Positions 9,505 through 19,230 of a stretch of 64,000 nucleotides of DNA are shown in pieces. The stretch's first letter is position 1. Each line of letters starts with the position of its first letter. Location of the stretch: the NCBI GenBank assembly GCA_937949745.1, contig CALECM010000073.1:21100-85099 (forward strand), in the 5' to 3' direction. Source of the stretch: an uncultured Bacteroidales bacterium (GTDB taxonomy: Bacteria > Bacteroidota > Bacteroidia > Bacteroidales > WCHB1-69). The notes beneath the pieces are model-generated. The model was not told where the DNA came from. It saw only the letters and a list, made by a program, of their open reading frames with translations, and did not search any database. The position numbers and the translations under genes are program-made.

Positions 9505-10248
9505 ATGTCTATCAGTGTAACCCATGTTTCAAAAGTATATGGTAAACAATTTGCCCTCAACAATGTTAGCTTCGAAGTAAAAAAAGGGGAGATTGTAGGA
9601 TTCCTCGGTCCTAACGGCGCCGGTAAGTCCACCATGATGAAGATCATAACCTGCTACATTCCGCCTACTGAGGGAGATGTTTCCGTTTGTGGCCTGGATA
9701 TTTGGAACGATTCACTGGAATTAAGGAAAAAGATAGGTTATCTTTCGGAGGCCAATCCGCTTTATCCGGATATGTATGTTGCGGAATTCCTGGAGTTTAT
9801 CGCAGGCGTACACAAAATTAAAAATAAGAAGGAAGCAGTAGCCAGGGTTATCCGCATGACCAACCTGGAATTGGAACAACGGAAAAAGATCCATGCTCTT
9901 TCCCGTGGTTATCGCCAACGTGTAGGATTGGCTCAGGCCCTGATTCATGATCCGGAAGTGCTGATTCTGGATGAACCGACTACAGGATTGGATCCCAATC
10001 AGTTAGTAGAGATCAGGGATTTGATCAAAGAGTGCGGGAAAAGCAAAACCGTTATGTTGTCGACGCATATTATGCAGGAAGTGGAAGCGGTTTGCGACCG
10101 GGTCATCATTATTAACCGGGGGAATATCGTCATCGATGCCGGGATCGGTGAATTACCCGAAGTCGCACAAAAAATGGGTCTTTTGCCAAAGAATACCGAT
10201 ACGGGCGCGCTGAAAATGGAGCAGATATTCCATGCCCTAACCCGTTAA
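9505..10248 (+). CDS. ABC transporter ATP-binding protein, GldA-like
   Basis: 247-residue ABC ATPase. Walker A GPNGAGKST lies near residues 34-42, the signature segment is LSRGYRQRVGLAQAL (the Arg replaces the usual Gly, as in GldA/NatA-type proteins), then Walker B LILDEPTTGLDPNQ and the H-loop STHIMQE. It resembles GldA, the ATPase of a gliding-associated exporter, but is shorter than the usual roughly 300 residues. No GldF/GldG permease genes lie beside it, so it may energise an exporter encoded elsewhere. GldA homologues are widespread in non-gliding Bacteroidetes, so gliding cannot be inferred. Convergent with rho (31-base gap, no clear terminator hairpin). Confidence 0.85.
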   Translation: MSISVTHVSKVYGKQFALNNVSFEVKKGEIVGFLGPNGAGKSTMMKIITCYIPPTEGDVSVCGLDIWNDSLELRKKIGYLSEANPLYPDMYVAEFLEFIAGVHKIKNKKEAVARVIRMTNLELEQRKKIHALSRGYRQRVGLAQALIHDPEVLILDEPTTGLDPNQLVEIRDLIKECGKSKTVMLSTHIMQEVEAVCDRVIIINRGNIVIDAGIGELPEVAQKMGLLPKNTDTGALKMEQIFHALTR

Positions 10249-10279
10249 ATCATCCGATAATAAATAAGTATAAGGAAAT

Positions 10280-12169
10280 CTATCCGTTCATCGAAGCCAG
10301 GAAGTCTTCATTGGTTTTGGAAAAACGCATCCGGTCTTTGATGAATTCCATCGCTTCCACGGTGGTCATATCCGAAAGGTGATTCCTGAGTAACCATACT
10401 TTCTGAAGGGTTTCGGGATTTTGCAGAAGATCATCGCGACGTGTACTGGAAGAAACGATATCCACAGCAGGATAAATACGTTTGTTGGATAATTTGCGGT
10501 CTAATTGCAATTCCATATTTCCGGTACCTTTAAACTCTTCGAAAATCACTTCATCCATCCTTGAACCGGTATCGATCAGGGCCGTGGAGATAATCGTCAA
10601 TGAACCCCCGTTTTCAATATTACGGGCTGCTCCGAAGAAACGTTTGGGCTTTTGTAATGCGTTGGCTTCCACACCTCCCGATAACACTTTACCTGAAGCC
10701 GGCGCAATAGTATTGAAAGCTCTGGCGAGACGGGTTATGGAATCCAGAAGGATACAAACATCCTGTCCGCATTCTACCATTCTTTTGGCTTTTTCCAATA
10801 CGACGTTGGCTATTTTCACGTGACGTTCAGCGGGTTCGTCGAAAGTGGATGAGATCACTTCCGCTTTTACGCTTTTCTGCATATCCGTCACTTCTTCAGG
10901 GCGTTCGTCTATTAAGAGGATAATAAGATAAATTTCAGGATGGTTATAGGAAATAGCATTGGCTATTTCTTTCAACAGTACGGTTTTTCCAGTTTTAGGT
11001 TGTGCTACGATCAATCCGCGCTGTCCTTTTCCGATGGGCGCGAAAAGGTCGATCACCCGGGTACAGATATTATCTCCGGGATGGCCGGTCAGTTTTATTT
11101 TCTGATCAGGAAACATAGGAGTTAAATAATCGAAAGGCACACGATCCCTGATTTCGGCCGGGTCACGTCCGTTGATCTTTTCGATTTTCGTAAGCGGAAA
11201 GAATTTCTCGCCTTCTTTCGGAGGCCTGATGGTTCCTAAAATAGTATCGCCGCTTTTCAATCCGAAAAGTTTGATTTGCGACATCGAAACGTAAATATCA
11301 TCGGGCGATGTAAGGTAATTATAATCCGACGACCTTAAAAATCCGCATGTATCATTGGTGATCTCCAATACTCCTTCCGCTGATACGGAGCCGTCAAAAT
11401 TGGCTTGCGCCACCATATTCCATAATGATTCCGTCGCTTCCGTATTTTCTTCCTGTTTAACCGTACTTACTTCCTGCTTAACCGGTCTTGAAACAATATT
11501 TTCCTGAATAAGGTCTTCGGGAAGAGTATCGATGTCCGTAATTATTTCCGTAATGGAGGAAGGTTCTCCGTCTATTTGTATATCCTGCGTTTCCACCGTT
11601 TTCACAACTTCCTTTTCTTTCGCAAGTTCTTCAAAAGTAAAATCGTCCAGAAGAATGTCGTTCATGGTCTCGAAATCGACTTTCGGGGTTGCGTAATCAT
11701 CTTCTTTGAGTATAACCGGATCGTCGAACAGGATTTCCGGAAAATCATCAAGGCTTTTCCTGGTTTCCGTCACCACCTCGTAAGTTTCCCGGGTTTGTTT
11801 TTTATTTTTATATACGGATTTTCCTTTCTTTTTACCAGCACTGTATTGTTGGTCTGTTGCGGAAACCATTTCTTCGGTATCGGTTCCCTTTTTGTTTTTA
11901 CGTTTTGGTCTGGAGTTTTCTTCCGTAGGCATCGGATTGGCAAATACAACGGGATCCGTATCTGATGTCTGTTCGTCTATGATATCGGGAAGAACTTCCA
12001 TGTCGGTATGGAAAAGGCTTTCTGCTTTTTTTGTAGCGGAAATACCGTTTTTTTCGCCGTTAGCGATAATTCCTGAAGTAATTTTCTTTTCGTTTGAAGT
12101 AGCAATAGGAGATTTCTCAGATATAGCAATACGCTTTCTTTTAGGTTTTTTTTCTGAAGAGTCTAACAT
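10280..12169 (-). CDS. rho: Transcription termination factor Rho with long disordered N-terminus
   Basis: 629 residues against about 420 in E. coli. Residues 1-250 are low-complexity: first Lys/Arg-rich (KKPKRKR, KRKNKKG), then Asp/Glu-rich. The RNA-binding cold-shock-like domain occupies about 262-345 (GVLEI...[11 protein letters not shown]). The hexameric RecA-type ATPase follows, with Walker A PKTGKT near 391-396, the catalytic IDERPEEV segment, and the conserved [10 protein letters not shown] near the end. Rho terminates RNA synthesis at unstructured C-rich transcripts. The Rho_N helical subdomain that normally opens the protein is not recognisable, and an in-frame stop six codons upstream of ATG 12169 rules out a longer start. 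A promoter at 12293-12300 gives a leader of about 120 nt, possibly used for autoregulation. Confidence 0.95.
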   Translation of the reverse strand: MLDSSEKKPKRKRIAISEKSPIATSNEKKITSGIIANGEKNGISATKKAESLFHTDMEVLPDIIDEQTSDTDPVVFANPMPTEENSRPKRKNKKGTDTEEMVSATDQQYSAGKKKGKSVYKNKKQTRETYEVVTETRKSLDDFPEILFDDPVILKEDDYATPKVDFETMNDILLDDFTFEELAKEKEVVKTVETQDIQIDGEPSSITEIITDIDTLPEDLIQENIVSRPVKQEVSTVKQEENTEATESLWNMVAQANFDGSVSAEGVLEITNDTCGFLRSSDYNYLTSPDDIYVSMSQIKLFGLKSGDTILGTIRPPKEGEKFFPLTKIEKINGRDPAEIRDRVPFDYLTPMFPDQKIKLTGHPGDNICTRVIDLFAPIGKGQRGLIVAQPKTGKTVLLKEIANAISYNHPEIYLIILLIDERPEEVTDMQKSVKAEVISSTFDEPAERHVKIANVVLEKAKRMVECGQDVCILLDSITRLARAFNTIAPASGKVLSGGVEANALQKPKRFFGAARNIENGGSLTIISTALIDTGSRMDEVIFEEFKGTGNMELQLDRKLSNKRIYPAVDIVSSSTRRDDLLQNPETLQKVWLLRNHLSDMTTVEAMEFIKDRMRFSKTNEDFLASMNG

Positions 12170-12268
12170 AATTAAGGTTAAATGTTAATAGTAACGAAGT
12201 TTATAAGAAACTTTAATAATAAAATAAAAAATACAATTAATCTGAAAATTATTTTATCTTATAAATAA

Positions 12269-12300
12269 CGCGATGAAGATATAATCGCGATGCAAAAATA
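12269..12300 (-). promoter_or_regulatory. rho promoter (-7) and adjoining small inverted repeat
   Basis: Minus-strand TATTTTTG lies at 12293-12300. Just downstream, at the predicted 5' end of the mRNA, CGCGAT (12269-12274) and ATCGCG (12284-12289) form a perfect 6-bp inverted repeat around 9 bases. The rest of the 120-nt leader is AT-rich with no obvious structure. Confidence 0.45.
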
Positions 12301-12336
12301 CAATATTTTTTAAATAACGAAACTTATTATAAGAAA

Positions 12337-13230
12337 TTATTTTCCGAAAATGTGATCGCTCATCACAATTCTCAGGTATCCCCCGTAATTAAAAGCCAGG
12401 TCGGTATAGGGTTTCAGATTTATACTACTTGCGGATACATAGAAAACAGGGTCAATGGATATATATTTGTTGAAAACGATCTTTAATCCCGCCGCTAATG
12501 AAAATCCGTAGCCGGGGCCTCCGAATTTGGTATTGTATTTTTGCATATCGACACCGGGAATATAGTTCGCCCCGTTATAATAATCCAGTAAAGTAAATTG
12601 CCGTTCTTCCTCGATTAGAGCGAAGAACTTTTTGACATCCACAAAATTGAATTGCACACCCAGTTCCAGATATGGCTTTATCATATGGTGAGGATGAAAT
12701 AAATAGGAAACGGCCAGGTCGAAAACAGAACGGTTTTCCTTGGCTATGAGATGTTGCGGGAAATAATTGTTACGCATATTGCCCGGAGGCGCGTTATATT
12801 TCAGCGTAAATACATCGGTGGCCGATAATCGTGTAAAAGAATAGGTAAGACTTATGGCCCAGTTCTTATTAAACTTATAACGCAAACCCAGGGCGATGGA
12901 GAGGCTTACCGAATATTTCATATCTTCCGGCAATTGGTCAAGATAAACAGAGTCCGTTACATAAGGATGTTTATCGACGATGATTTTATAAATTTCGTCG
13001 TACCAATATTTATTTCCTAATACATAATTGATATTATTGGTATTTTCGGGACTTCCGTTATAATAGGACGCGTTATATTTGTTTCCGAAATAAGCACCTG
13101 CGCCTATCAAAAATTCAAAACCTTTATCAAGCAAACTGCTGTCGGTAACGGGAAGAGCGGGATATTGCTGCCCTTTCACCTCACCAAAAATGATACTTAA
13201 GAATACCAAAATAACAACTGTTTTTTTCAT
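12337..13230 (-). CDS. Outer-membrane beta-barrel protein of unknown function
   Basis: 297 residues with a signal peptide (MKKTVVILVFLSIIFGEVKGQ). The mature part alternates short polar loops and amphipathic strands (FEFLIGAGAYFGNKYNA, NWAISLTYSFTRL, YGFSLAAGLKIVFNKYISI), the pattern of an 8-12-strand outer-membrane barrel. It does not end in Phe (ends IFGK). I recognise no specific family. It begins 11 bases after the lpdA stop on the same strand, so it is probably cotranscribed with lpdA, though no functional link is obvious. Confidence 0.65.
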   Translation of the reverse strand: MKKTVVILVFLSIIFGEVKGQQYPALPVTDSSLLDKGFEFLIGAGAYFGNKYNASYYNGSPENTNNINYVLGNKYWYDEIYKIIVDKHPYVTDSVYLDQLPEDMKYSVSLSIALGLRYKFNKNWAISLTYSFTRLSATDVFTLKYNAPPGNMRNNYFPQHLIAKENRSVFDLAVSYLFHPHHMIKPYLELGVQFNFVDVKKFFALIEEERQFTLLDYYNGANYIPGVDMQKYNTKFGGPGYGFSLAAGLKIVFNKYISIDPVFYVSASSINLKPYTDLAFNYGGYLRIVMSDHIFGK

Positions 13231-13241
13231 TCCTTTCAGGA

Positions 13242-14636
13242 TTATAAATGGATTACTTCCCCGTATGCCGCTGCCGCCGCCTCCATAATCGCCTCTGACA
13301 ATGTAGGGTGAGGAAAAACGGAATGGATAAGGTCGTGGCCCGTCGTTTTCTTAGCCCTTGCAACTACCGCTCCGCCGATCATTTCCGTTACATTCTCCCC
13401 GATCAGGTGGCATCCCAGCCATTCGCCGGTTTGTTTGTCGAATATTACTTTAGCCATCCCGTCCCTCTGTCCGGAAGCGGTTGCCTTACCGGATGCCGTG
13501 AAGGGGAATTTTCCTACCAGGATTTCTTTACCGGCTTCAAGACATGCTTTTTCCGTCATCCCCACAGACGCGATTTCAGGAGAAGTATAGGTACATCCCG
13601 GAATATTGCCGTAATCGACGGGAGGAGTGCCCAGTCCGGCTATATTTTCCACGCATACCAACGCTTCGTGTGAGGCTACATGAGCCAATGCGGGACCATG
13701 GACTATATCGCCGATGGCGTAAATCCCTTCACAATTGGTTCTGTAAAAATGGTCGACTTTGATTTTATTACGATCCGTAGCAACTCCATATTCATCCAGT
13801 CCGATTCCTTCAATGTTAGGCATGACGCCTACTGCCGACAACACAACCTCGCATTCGATCTCCGAGATCTTGTCTTTGGCATCCTTAACAGTAACTTTAC
13901 ATAACGGTCCGGACGTATCAACCTTCTCTACGGAGGCGGAAGCCATGACCTTAATCCCCGCTTTGCGCAACGACCTGTCCAGATGTTTGGCGATCTCCTC
14001 ATCTTCCGCGGGAACCACATTCTGCATATATTCCACCAGAGTAACCTTACATCCCAGGGAACCGTAGAAATAAGCGAATTCACTGCCGATAGCGCCGGAA
14101 CCCATCACCACCATTGACTGCGGCAGCGCAGGTAAAGTAAGCGCTTCCCGGTAGCCTATGATTTTTGTGCCGTCCTGGGGAATATGCGGTAATTGTCTGG
14201 AACGTGCTCCCGTAGCCAGAATAATATGGTCGGCTTCATAAACGGAGATTGCTCCTTCGTTACCGGTCACTTCTACTTTCTTTTCCTTGAGTATTTTTCC
14301 GAATCCGGTAATCACGTCCACATTATTTTTCTTTAAAAGGAATTGTACCCCTTTACTCATCGTATCTGCTACGGTGCGGCTTCTTTTTACAATAGCTTCG
14401 AAATCGGGTTTTACTTCCCCTTCGATCTTAATGCCGTATTCCGGCGCATGTTTTGCGTATTTGTATACCTGAGCTGATTTAAGCAGGGCTTTCGTAGGAA
14501 TACAACCCCAGTTCAAACAAATTCCTCCCACTTCCGCCTTTTCCACCACCGCTGTTTTCAGGTTGAGCTGACTGGCCCGGATTGCGGCTACATAACCGCC
14601 GGGTCCGCTGCCTATTACTATTACATCATATTTCAT
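13242..14636 (-). CDS. lpdA: Dihydrolipoyl dehydrogenase (E3)
   Basis: 464-residue FAD-disulphide oxidoreductase that re-oxidises dihydrolipoamide in 2-oxoacid dehydrogenase or glycine-cleavage complexes, reducing NAD. The FAD-binding GSGPGGYVAA is at 9-18, the redox-active disulphide CLNWGC at Cys40/Cys45, the NAD-binding GSGAIGSEFA in the middle, a second FAD motif (GIYAIGDI), and the C-terminal catalytic pair in HPTLSEAIMEA (His443, Glu448). Length is standard. No E1, E2 or glycine-cleavage gene is adjacent, so the complex it serves is encoded elsewhere. Start at the ATG giving MKYDVIVIGSG, the usual N-terminus. Confidence 0.95.
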   Translation of the reverse strand: MKYDVIVIGSGPGGYVAAIRASQLNLKTAVVEKAEVGGICLNWGCIPTKALLKSAQVYKYAKHAPEYGIKIEGEVKPDFEAIVKRSRTVADTMSKGVQFLLKKNNVDVITGFGKILKEKKVEVTGNEGAISVYEADHIILATGARSRQLPHIPQDGTKIIGYREALTLPALPQSMVVMGSGAIGSEFAYFYGSLGCKVTLVEYMQNVVPAEDEEIAKHLDRSLRKAGIKVMASASVEKVDTSGPLCKVTVKDAKDKISEIECEVVLSAVGVMPNIEGIGLDEYGVATDRNKIKVDHFYRTNCEGIYAIGDIVHGPALAHVASHEALVCVENIAGLGTPPVDYGNIPGCTYTSPEIASVGMTEKACLEAGKEILVGKFPFTASGKATASGQRDGMAKVIFDKQTGEWLGCHLIGENVTEMIGGAVVARAKKTTGHDLIHSVFPHPTLSEAIMEAAAAAYGEVIHL

Positions 14637-14791
14637 TATAATCAGTTTTATTTTCTTATCAATTAGTAGTAAAACAAGTGAAATTAAATATGAAAATCCG
14701 TAAAATCCCGTTTCATATTAATTCCGGCATTATATTGTTTTAAACCCGGATATTTCATTAGAATTCCAAATGGTAAATTGATAATTTTTTG

Positions 14792-14799
14792 TATTTTTG
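14792..14799 (+). promoter_or_regulatory. -7 promoter element (TATTTTTG)
   Basis: TAnnTTTG match about 60 bases before the ATG at 14858; expected to drive the 14858-16471 gene pair. No clear -33 partner. Confidence 0.45.
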
Positions 14800-14857
14800 G
14801 ACTCCATTTCCGGACCATAATTCCCGGCAAAATTAAACATAAATAAAATAATAACCA

Positions 14858-16000
14858 ATGAACGGTTTTGATAAAATGAACAGCAAATTTGATGTGATTA
14901 ATAAAATTATTGATACTCTGAAACTTATAAATAATGTAGAGGCCATTACCATCCTTGATAAAGACATTATTTTACAACAACTCCGTGAAGCTTATATCGC
15001 TGTACTGGAAATGGATACGGAAATAACCTGCCCTTCGTGCGATGAAGGGTCCCATGAAACCGGAAAGCCGGTCCTGACGGAGGAAACCCAATCTGTACCG
15101 GAAACAGCCGTTCAGGAATCCGAGAATCCCCCAGAGGTAACGCAACCGGAAATTGCAGAAGTGGAGATCCCCTCTGTTGCCGGACCGGAACACGTTGAAG
15201 AAGAAGTGACGGTAAGAGAGACTATCGAAGTTTCTTTCACATCGGAAATTACAAATGTTATACCGGAAGAAATACCGGTAACCGAAGAACCTGAAGTTAT
15301 GGCGGATCCCATTCCGGACATAAAAGAACCGGAATTATTTGCCGATGACGAACCTGCAGAAATAGTAGAAAAGCCTTCGATACAATCGGCGGTCCATACC
15401 ATACCGGTTCCGGAATTAAGTTTTTCTTCCCAAAACCAGGAGCAGGAATTCGAAGGGAATGAAGATATTCTTCATTTTATATCTTCCGGCACTAAACCTG
15501 CGTCCCGACAGGAGCCTGAAAAAAAAGAGGAATCCGTTCCGGTAGCGGATTCAACGGAAGTTCCATCGCCCGGTCCTGTTACAACGGAGATTCCCCAGGG
15601 AAAAAATCCGGAAGTGGTTACCCCGCAGGAGCCTGAAATTAAAATCGACCAGGTTTATCATGCGGAGGTTACGGTCGAGACGACTACTTCTACCCAGAAA
15701 AGATCTCTGAATGACCTCCTGACCGAGAAAAAAGAAGATAATTCTTTAAATACTAAATTCCAGAATGCTAAAATCGTGGATCTTACCAAGTCTATTTCTA
15801 TCAACGATAAATTTTTATTTATCAAAGAATTATTCAGGAACAGGGGAGAAGAATTCAGTCAGTCTATCCAGGCGCTCAATAATTGCCGGGATATAGAAGA
15901 AGCTTTCGGAGTGATGGAAAAATTGAAAAAGCATTATTTTTGGGATTCTACCTCGCCGGCTTATCTGGCTTTATGTGATTTGGTAAGAAGAAAGTTTTAG
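14858..16000 (+). CDS. Conserved hypothetical protein with acidic Pro/Glu-rich middle
   Basis: 380 residues in three parts. The N-terminal 55 residues are helical (FDVINKIIDTLKLINNVEAI) and end in a single CPSC pair. About 55-290 is a low-complexity Glu/Pro/Val-rich segment, probably disordered. The C-terminal 95 residues are a well-ordered helical domain (SINDKFLFIKELFRNRGEEF ... LKKHYFWDS) of a kind I recall as conserved in Bacteroidetes hypothetical proteins. No catalytic motif is seen. ATG at 14876 is an alternative start. It lies 3 bases before the GreA-like gene and is surely cotranscribed, suggesting a shared role. Confidence 0.7.
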   Translation: MNGFDKMNSKFDVINKIIDTLKLINNVEAITILDKDIILQQLREAYIAVLEMDTEITCPSCDEGSHETGKPVLTEETQSVPETAVQESENPPEVTQPEIAEVEIPSVAGPEHVEEEVTVRETIEVSFTSEITNVIPEEIPVTEEPEVMADPIPDIKEPELFADDEPAEIVEKPSIQSAVHTIPVPELSFSSQNQEQEFEGNEDILHFISSGTKPASRQEPEKKEESVPVADSTEVPSPGPVTTEIPQGKNPEVVTPQEPEIKIDQVYHAEVTVETTTSTQKRSLNDLLTEKKEDNSLNTKFQNAKIVDLTKSISINDKFLFIKELFRNRGEEFSQSIQALNNCRDIEEAFGVMEKLKKHYFWDSTSPAYLALCDLVRRKF

Positions 16001-16003
16001 CAG

Positions 16004-16471
16004 ATGAATATATCGGAAGATACACTTCTGGAAATAAAAAGAAAGCTTGTCGATCTGGCATTGTCCCATCAGCAAAAAGCTTCCGAAACGGCACAGGCGT
16101 TAATGAATGAAGCCCAGCAGATGGCTAATGACTACGGCGCCCCGAAAGATCGTTATGACGCTTTCCGTACCAAACAAATGCGCCAGGCGGAAATCTATTC
16201 CAATCAGTTCGATGTGGCCCAGCAAAATATCCGTACCCTCAATAAGATCGAATTGGATAAAGTGTCCCGTCAGGTCGAATTCGGAAGCCTGGTAATCACC
16301 GATCGCCAGAAAATGCTGGTAAGCATCAGTCTGGGTAAATTGGAACTGGACCGGGAATTATATTATGCCATATCGGTACAGGTCCCTCTTTTTAAAGTGA
16401 TGGAGGGGAAAAAGATAGGTGAAGAATTTACGTTTAACGGGCTCACCCAGAAAATTACGGCTCTGATTTAA
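16004..16471 (+). CDS. Small GreA/GreB-like conserved protein
   Basis: 155 residues. The N-terminal half is an alpha-helical stretch (LLEIKRKLVDLALSHQQKAS ... YSNQFDVAQQNIRTLNKIEL) that could form the antiparallel coiled coil of Gre factors. The C-terminal half (VEFGSLVITDRQKMLVSIS ... SVQVPLFKVMEGKKIGEEF) fits the GreA C-terminal FKBP-like fold, including the phrase about staying within a limit of size and a hydrophobic core. Bacteroidetes homologues are often labelled 3-oxoacyl-ACP synthase in databases, which the sequence does not support. It may bind RNA polymerase, but this is inference. Same transcript as the preceding gene. Confidence 0.6.
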   Translation: MNISEDTLLEIKRKLVDLALSHQQKASETAQALMNEAQQMANDYGAPKDRYDAFRTKQMRQAEIYSNQFDVAQQNIRTLNKIELDKVSRQVEFGSLVITDRQKMLVSISLGKLELDRELYYAISVQVPLFKVMEGKKIGEEFTFNGLTQKITALI

Positions 16472-16529
16472 AATTAGCCGGAACATTACCATTACATTTT
16501 TGAACTAAATAACTAATATAATATAAATT

Positions 16530-17726
16530 ATGAAAAGATTATCAGCAATTCTATTATCCTTTGTATTGATATTCTGTATCAATTTACAGGGGAATGCCCA
16601 AAACGACGGGTATCAGTTCACAACTATCAAAGAAAATCCGTATACGTCGGTAAAAAACCAGAACCGGTCCAGTACATGCTGGAGTTTTTCGGGTATCGGG
16701 TTTCTTGAGACCGAGCTTTTGCGCCTCGGCAAGGGTGAATATGATCTTTCGGATATGTGGGTCGTGAATAAAACGTATAACGATAAAGCGGATATGTATG
16801 TCCGGATGCACGGAGAACACGCTTTTGGTCCGGGAGGCGGTTTTTGTGATGTGACCAGCGTAATCAGGAAATACGGTATAGTACCGGAAGAAATCTATGA
16901 CGGGAACAATTACGGGGAAACCCTTCCGATCCACGGGGAATTGGATGCCGTGTTGCAAGCTTACCTCGAGGCTATCGTGAAAAATCCCAATAGGAAATTA
17001 TCTCCCGCATGGAAAAACGGATATAATGCATTGGTGGAAACTTATCTGGGCAAGACTCCGGAAAATTTCACTTATCAGGGAAATCAATACACACCTCTTT
17101 CTTATGCCGCTTCATTAGGATTAAATATGGATGATTATGTAAGTATTACTTCTTATACCCACCATCCGTTTTATACACAATTCGCCCTGGAAATTCCCGA
17201 CAACTGGGCTATGGCTCTTTCTTATAACCTTCCTTTGGATGAAATGATGGAAGTAATGCATTATGCGGTGGATAACGGTTATTGTATCGCCTGGGGAAGC
17301 GACGTAAGCGATAAAGGTTTCAACTGGCGCAAGGGCGTGGCTATTATGCCGGAGAAAGATTTTACTTCGGAAGACGGATCCGACCGGGCAAGATGGGAAA
17401 AATTATCCCAAAACGAAAAAGAACAGGAACTTTATAATTTCAATAAACCCGGAAAAGAAAAGATAATTACGCAGGAGATCAGGCAGGAAGGGTTTGATAA
17501 CTATACTACCACCGACGACCATGGGATGGTGATCGTGGGAAAAGCGAAAGACCAGGCCGGTAACCCTTATTTTATCGTGAAAAATTCTTGGGGAACTGCT
17601 CCAACAAATCCTTATAACGGGATGTTTTATGCTTCGGAACCTTTTGTCCGGATGCAGACCATTAATTTTATGATCCATAAAGATGCCATACCCAAACATC
17701 TCAAGAAAAAATTGAATATTAAATAA
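16530..17726 (+). CDS. pepC: Aminopeptidase C / bleomycin-hydrolase family cysteine peptidase
   Basis: 398-residue C1B peptidase that trims N-terminal residues from peptides. The catalytic Cys50 is in SSTCWSFSG, the His in DDHGMVIVGKA and the Asn in VKNSWGTA, in the order expected. Unlike the cytoplasmic PepC of lactic bacteria it carries a clear signal peptide (FVLIFCINLQGNAQ), so it acts in the periplasm or outside. It is followed after 15 bases by pepT, so the pair may cooperate in peptide use by an amino-acid-fermenting cell. Confidence 0.92.
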   Translation: MKRLSAILLSFVLIFCINLQGNAQNDGYQFTTIKENPYTSVKNQNRSSTCWSFSGIGFLETELLRLGKGEYDLSDMWVVNKTYNDKADMYVRMHGEHAFGPGGGFCDVTSVIRKYGIVPEEIYDGNNYGETLPIHGELDAVLQAYLEAIVKNPNRKLSPAWKNGYNALVETYLGKTPENFTYQGNQYTPLSYAASLGLNMDDYVSITSYTHHPFYTQFALEIPDNWAMALSYNLPLDEMMEVMHYAVDNGYCIAWGSDVSDKGFNWRKGVAIMPEKDFTSEDGSDRARWEKLSQNEKEQELYNFNKPGKEKIITQEIRQEGFDNYTTTDDHGMVIVGKAKDQAGNPYFIVKNSWGTAPTNPYNGMFYASEPFVRMQTINFMIHKDAIPKHLKKKLNIK

Positions 17727-17741
17727 TCTATAATAATAGTT

Positions 17742-18956
17742 ATGATGAAAGCCAAATTGTTAGAACGTTTTTCCAAATATATTTCTTTCCCTACTACTTC
17801 GGACGAGAATTCGGAAACTTATCCCAGTACTCCCGGGCAACTGGTGATCGGGGATTATCTGGTTGATGAATTGAAAAGAATAGGCCTGGCAGATGTGGAA
17901 AAAGACCGGTACGGATACGTTACCGGTACATTGCCGGCTAATACCGATGAAAAACAACCGGTAATCGGTTTTATCGCCCATTTCGATACGGCTCCCGATA
18001 TGCCGGGTATCTCCACTCCGCGGGTAATCGAGAATTATGACGGTAAAGATATTATGTTGGATGTCGAAACCAACACAGCCCTTACGTTGGCCGATTTTCC
18101 GGAACTTGGAGATTATAAGGGACAGACTTTACTGGTAACGGATGGTAAGGGATTACTGGGCGCCGACGATAAAGCCGGTATTGCCGAGATTATTTGCGCC
18201 ATGGAATATTTGGTGCAACATCCTGAGATCAAACATGGTACGATAAAAGTGGGATTTACTCCGGATGAAGAGATCGGGAAAGGTGTCATTCATTTTGATG
18301 TGGCTAAATTCGGTTGTGACTTCGCCTATACGATGGATGGCGGAGCGATCGGCGAACTGGAATATGAAAATTTTAATGCGGCTTCGGCAGTAATACAGAT
18401 TCAGGGAAGGAATATCCATCCCGGTTATGCTAAAAATAAAATGGTCAATTCCCAGTTGATCGCCATGGAATTTAACGCCATGCTTCCGGAATTTGAAAAG
18501 CCCCAGTACACACAGGATTACGAAGGATTTTTCCTTTTAACCAAAATGGAAGGAACTGTTGAAAACAGCACGTTGAATTATATTATCCGCGACCACGACC
18601 GTGACCGTTTCGAAAATAAAAAAGAGCTGATCACACGTGTGGTGGATTTTCTCAACAGTAAATATGGAGACAGGCTTACTTGTGAGATTAAAGATCAGTA
18701 TTTCAATATGAAAGAGAAAGTGGAACCTGTCTTCTATGTGGTGACAAGAGCCATCAAAGCGATGGAAGAAGCCGGTGTGGAACCGGTCGTGGTGCCGATC
18801 AGGGGAGGTACGGACGGAGCTAACCTTTCTTTTAAAGGATTGCCATGTCCCAATATATTTGCCGGCGGACATAACTTCCACGGAAAATACGAATATGTTC
18901 CGCTCGAATCTATGGTGAAAGCCGTAGAAGTGATTGTGAACATCGCCAGGGTATAA
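17742..18956 (+). CDS. pepT: Peptidase T (tripeptide aminopeptidase)
   Basis: 404-residue M20B metallopeptidase releasing the N-terminal residue of tripeptides in the cytoplasm. The metal ligands are in place: His in IAHFDTAPD, bridging Asp in LGADDKAGI, the Glu pair in TPDEEIGKG, Asp in TMDGG, and the C-terminal His in [12 protein letters not shown]. Length is normal. ATG codons at 17742 and 17745 are equally possible. Transcribed with pepC. Confidence 0.94.
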   Translation: MMKAKLLERFSKYISFPTTSDENSETYPSTPGQLVIGDYLVDELKRIGLADVEKDRYGYVTGTLPANTDEKQPVIGFIAHFDTAPDMPGISTPRVIENYDGKDIMLDVETNTALTLADFPELGDYKGQTLLVTDGKGLLGADDKAGIAEIICAMEYLVQHPEIKHGTIKVGFTPDEEIGKGVIHFDVAKFGCDFAYTMDGGAIGELEYENFNAASAVIQIQGRNIHPGYAKNKMVNSQLIAMEFNAMLPEFEKPQYTQDYEGFFLLTKMEGTVENSTLNYIIRDHDRDRFENKKELITRVVDFLNSKYGDRLTCEIKDQYFNMKEKVEPVFYVVTRAIKAMEEAGVEPVVVPIRGGTDGANLSFKGLPCPNIFAGGHNFHGKYEYVPLESMVKAVEVIVNIARV

Positions 18957-19023
18957 GATTTGTTTTCAGCCATCAAGGAAAAGTTTACAAAGGAATTTTA
19001 AAAAGACATAGATACTTTTTATC

Positions 19024-19100
19024 ATTCTTAGCGAAGCGAAGAATCTCATTCCTTTATAATATGGATTTTTTACGGACACTGAGTTAATCGCAGTGTCCGT
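19024..19100. repeat. Intergenic hairpin repeats, cluster 1 (two units)
   Basis: Two adjoining hairpins. The first (19024-19044) pairs ATTCT with AGAAT around the loop TAGCGAAGCGA. The second (19072-19100) has a perfect 9-bp stem ACGGACACT/AGTGTCCGT around GAGTTAATCGC. They belong to the repeat family also present at 19853, 20725, 34018 and 61152. No gene in 18957-19156. Confidence 0.8.
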
Positions 19101-19156
19101 TTGTCTTTCGCACAGTTATTAAATCCTATAACCTATGTCTTTTGAATTGAAAAAGC

Positions 19157-19164
19157 TATATTTG
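19157..19164 (+). promoter_or_regulatory. -7 element of first porin-like gene (TATATTTG)
   Basis: TAnnTTTG, 67 bases before the ATG at 19231. The downstream leader (GCATCCCGAAATGTAAAAAA) recurs with one change before the second copy, showing that the promoter was duplicated together with the gene. Confidence 0.55.
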
Positions 19165-19230
19165 CATCCCGAAATGTAAAAAAGGTTTTGCCATTGATTA
19201 TTCATATTTAAAAACTTAAAACTATTGAAA

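Noticed and set aside
9505..10248. GldA-like ATPase taken as evidence of gliding motility
   Set aside because: No other gld or spr genes in the window, and GldA homologues are common in non-motile Bacteroidetes.
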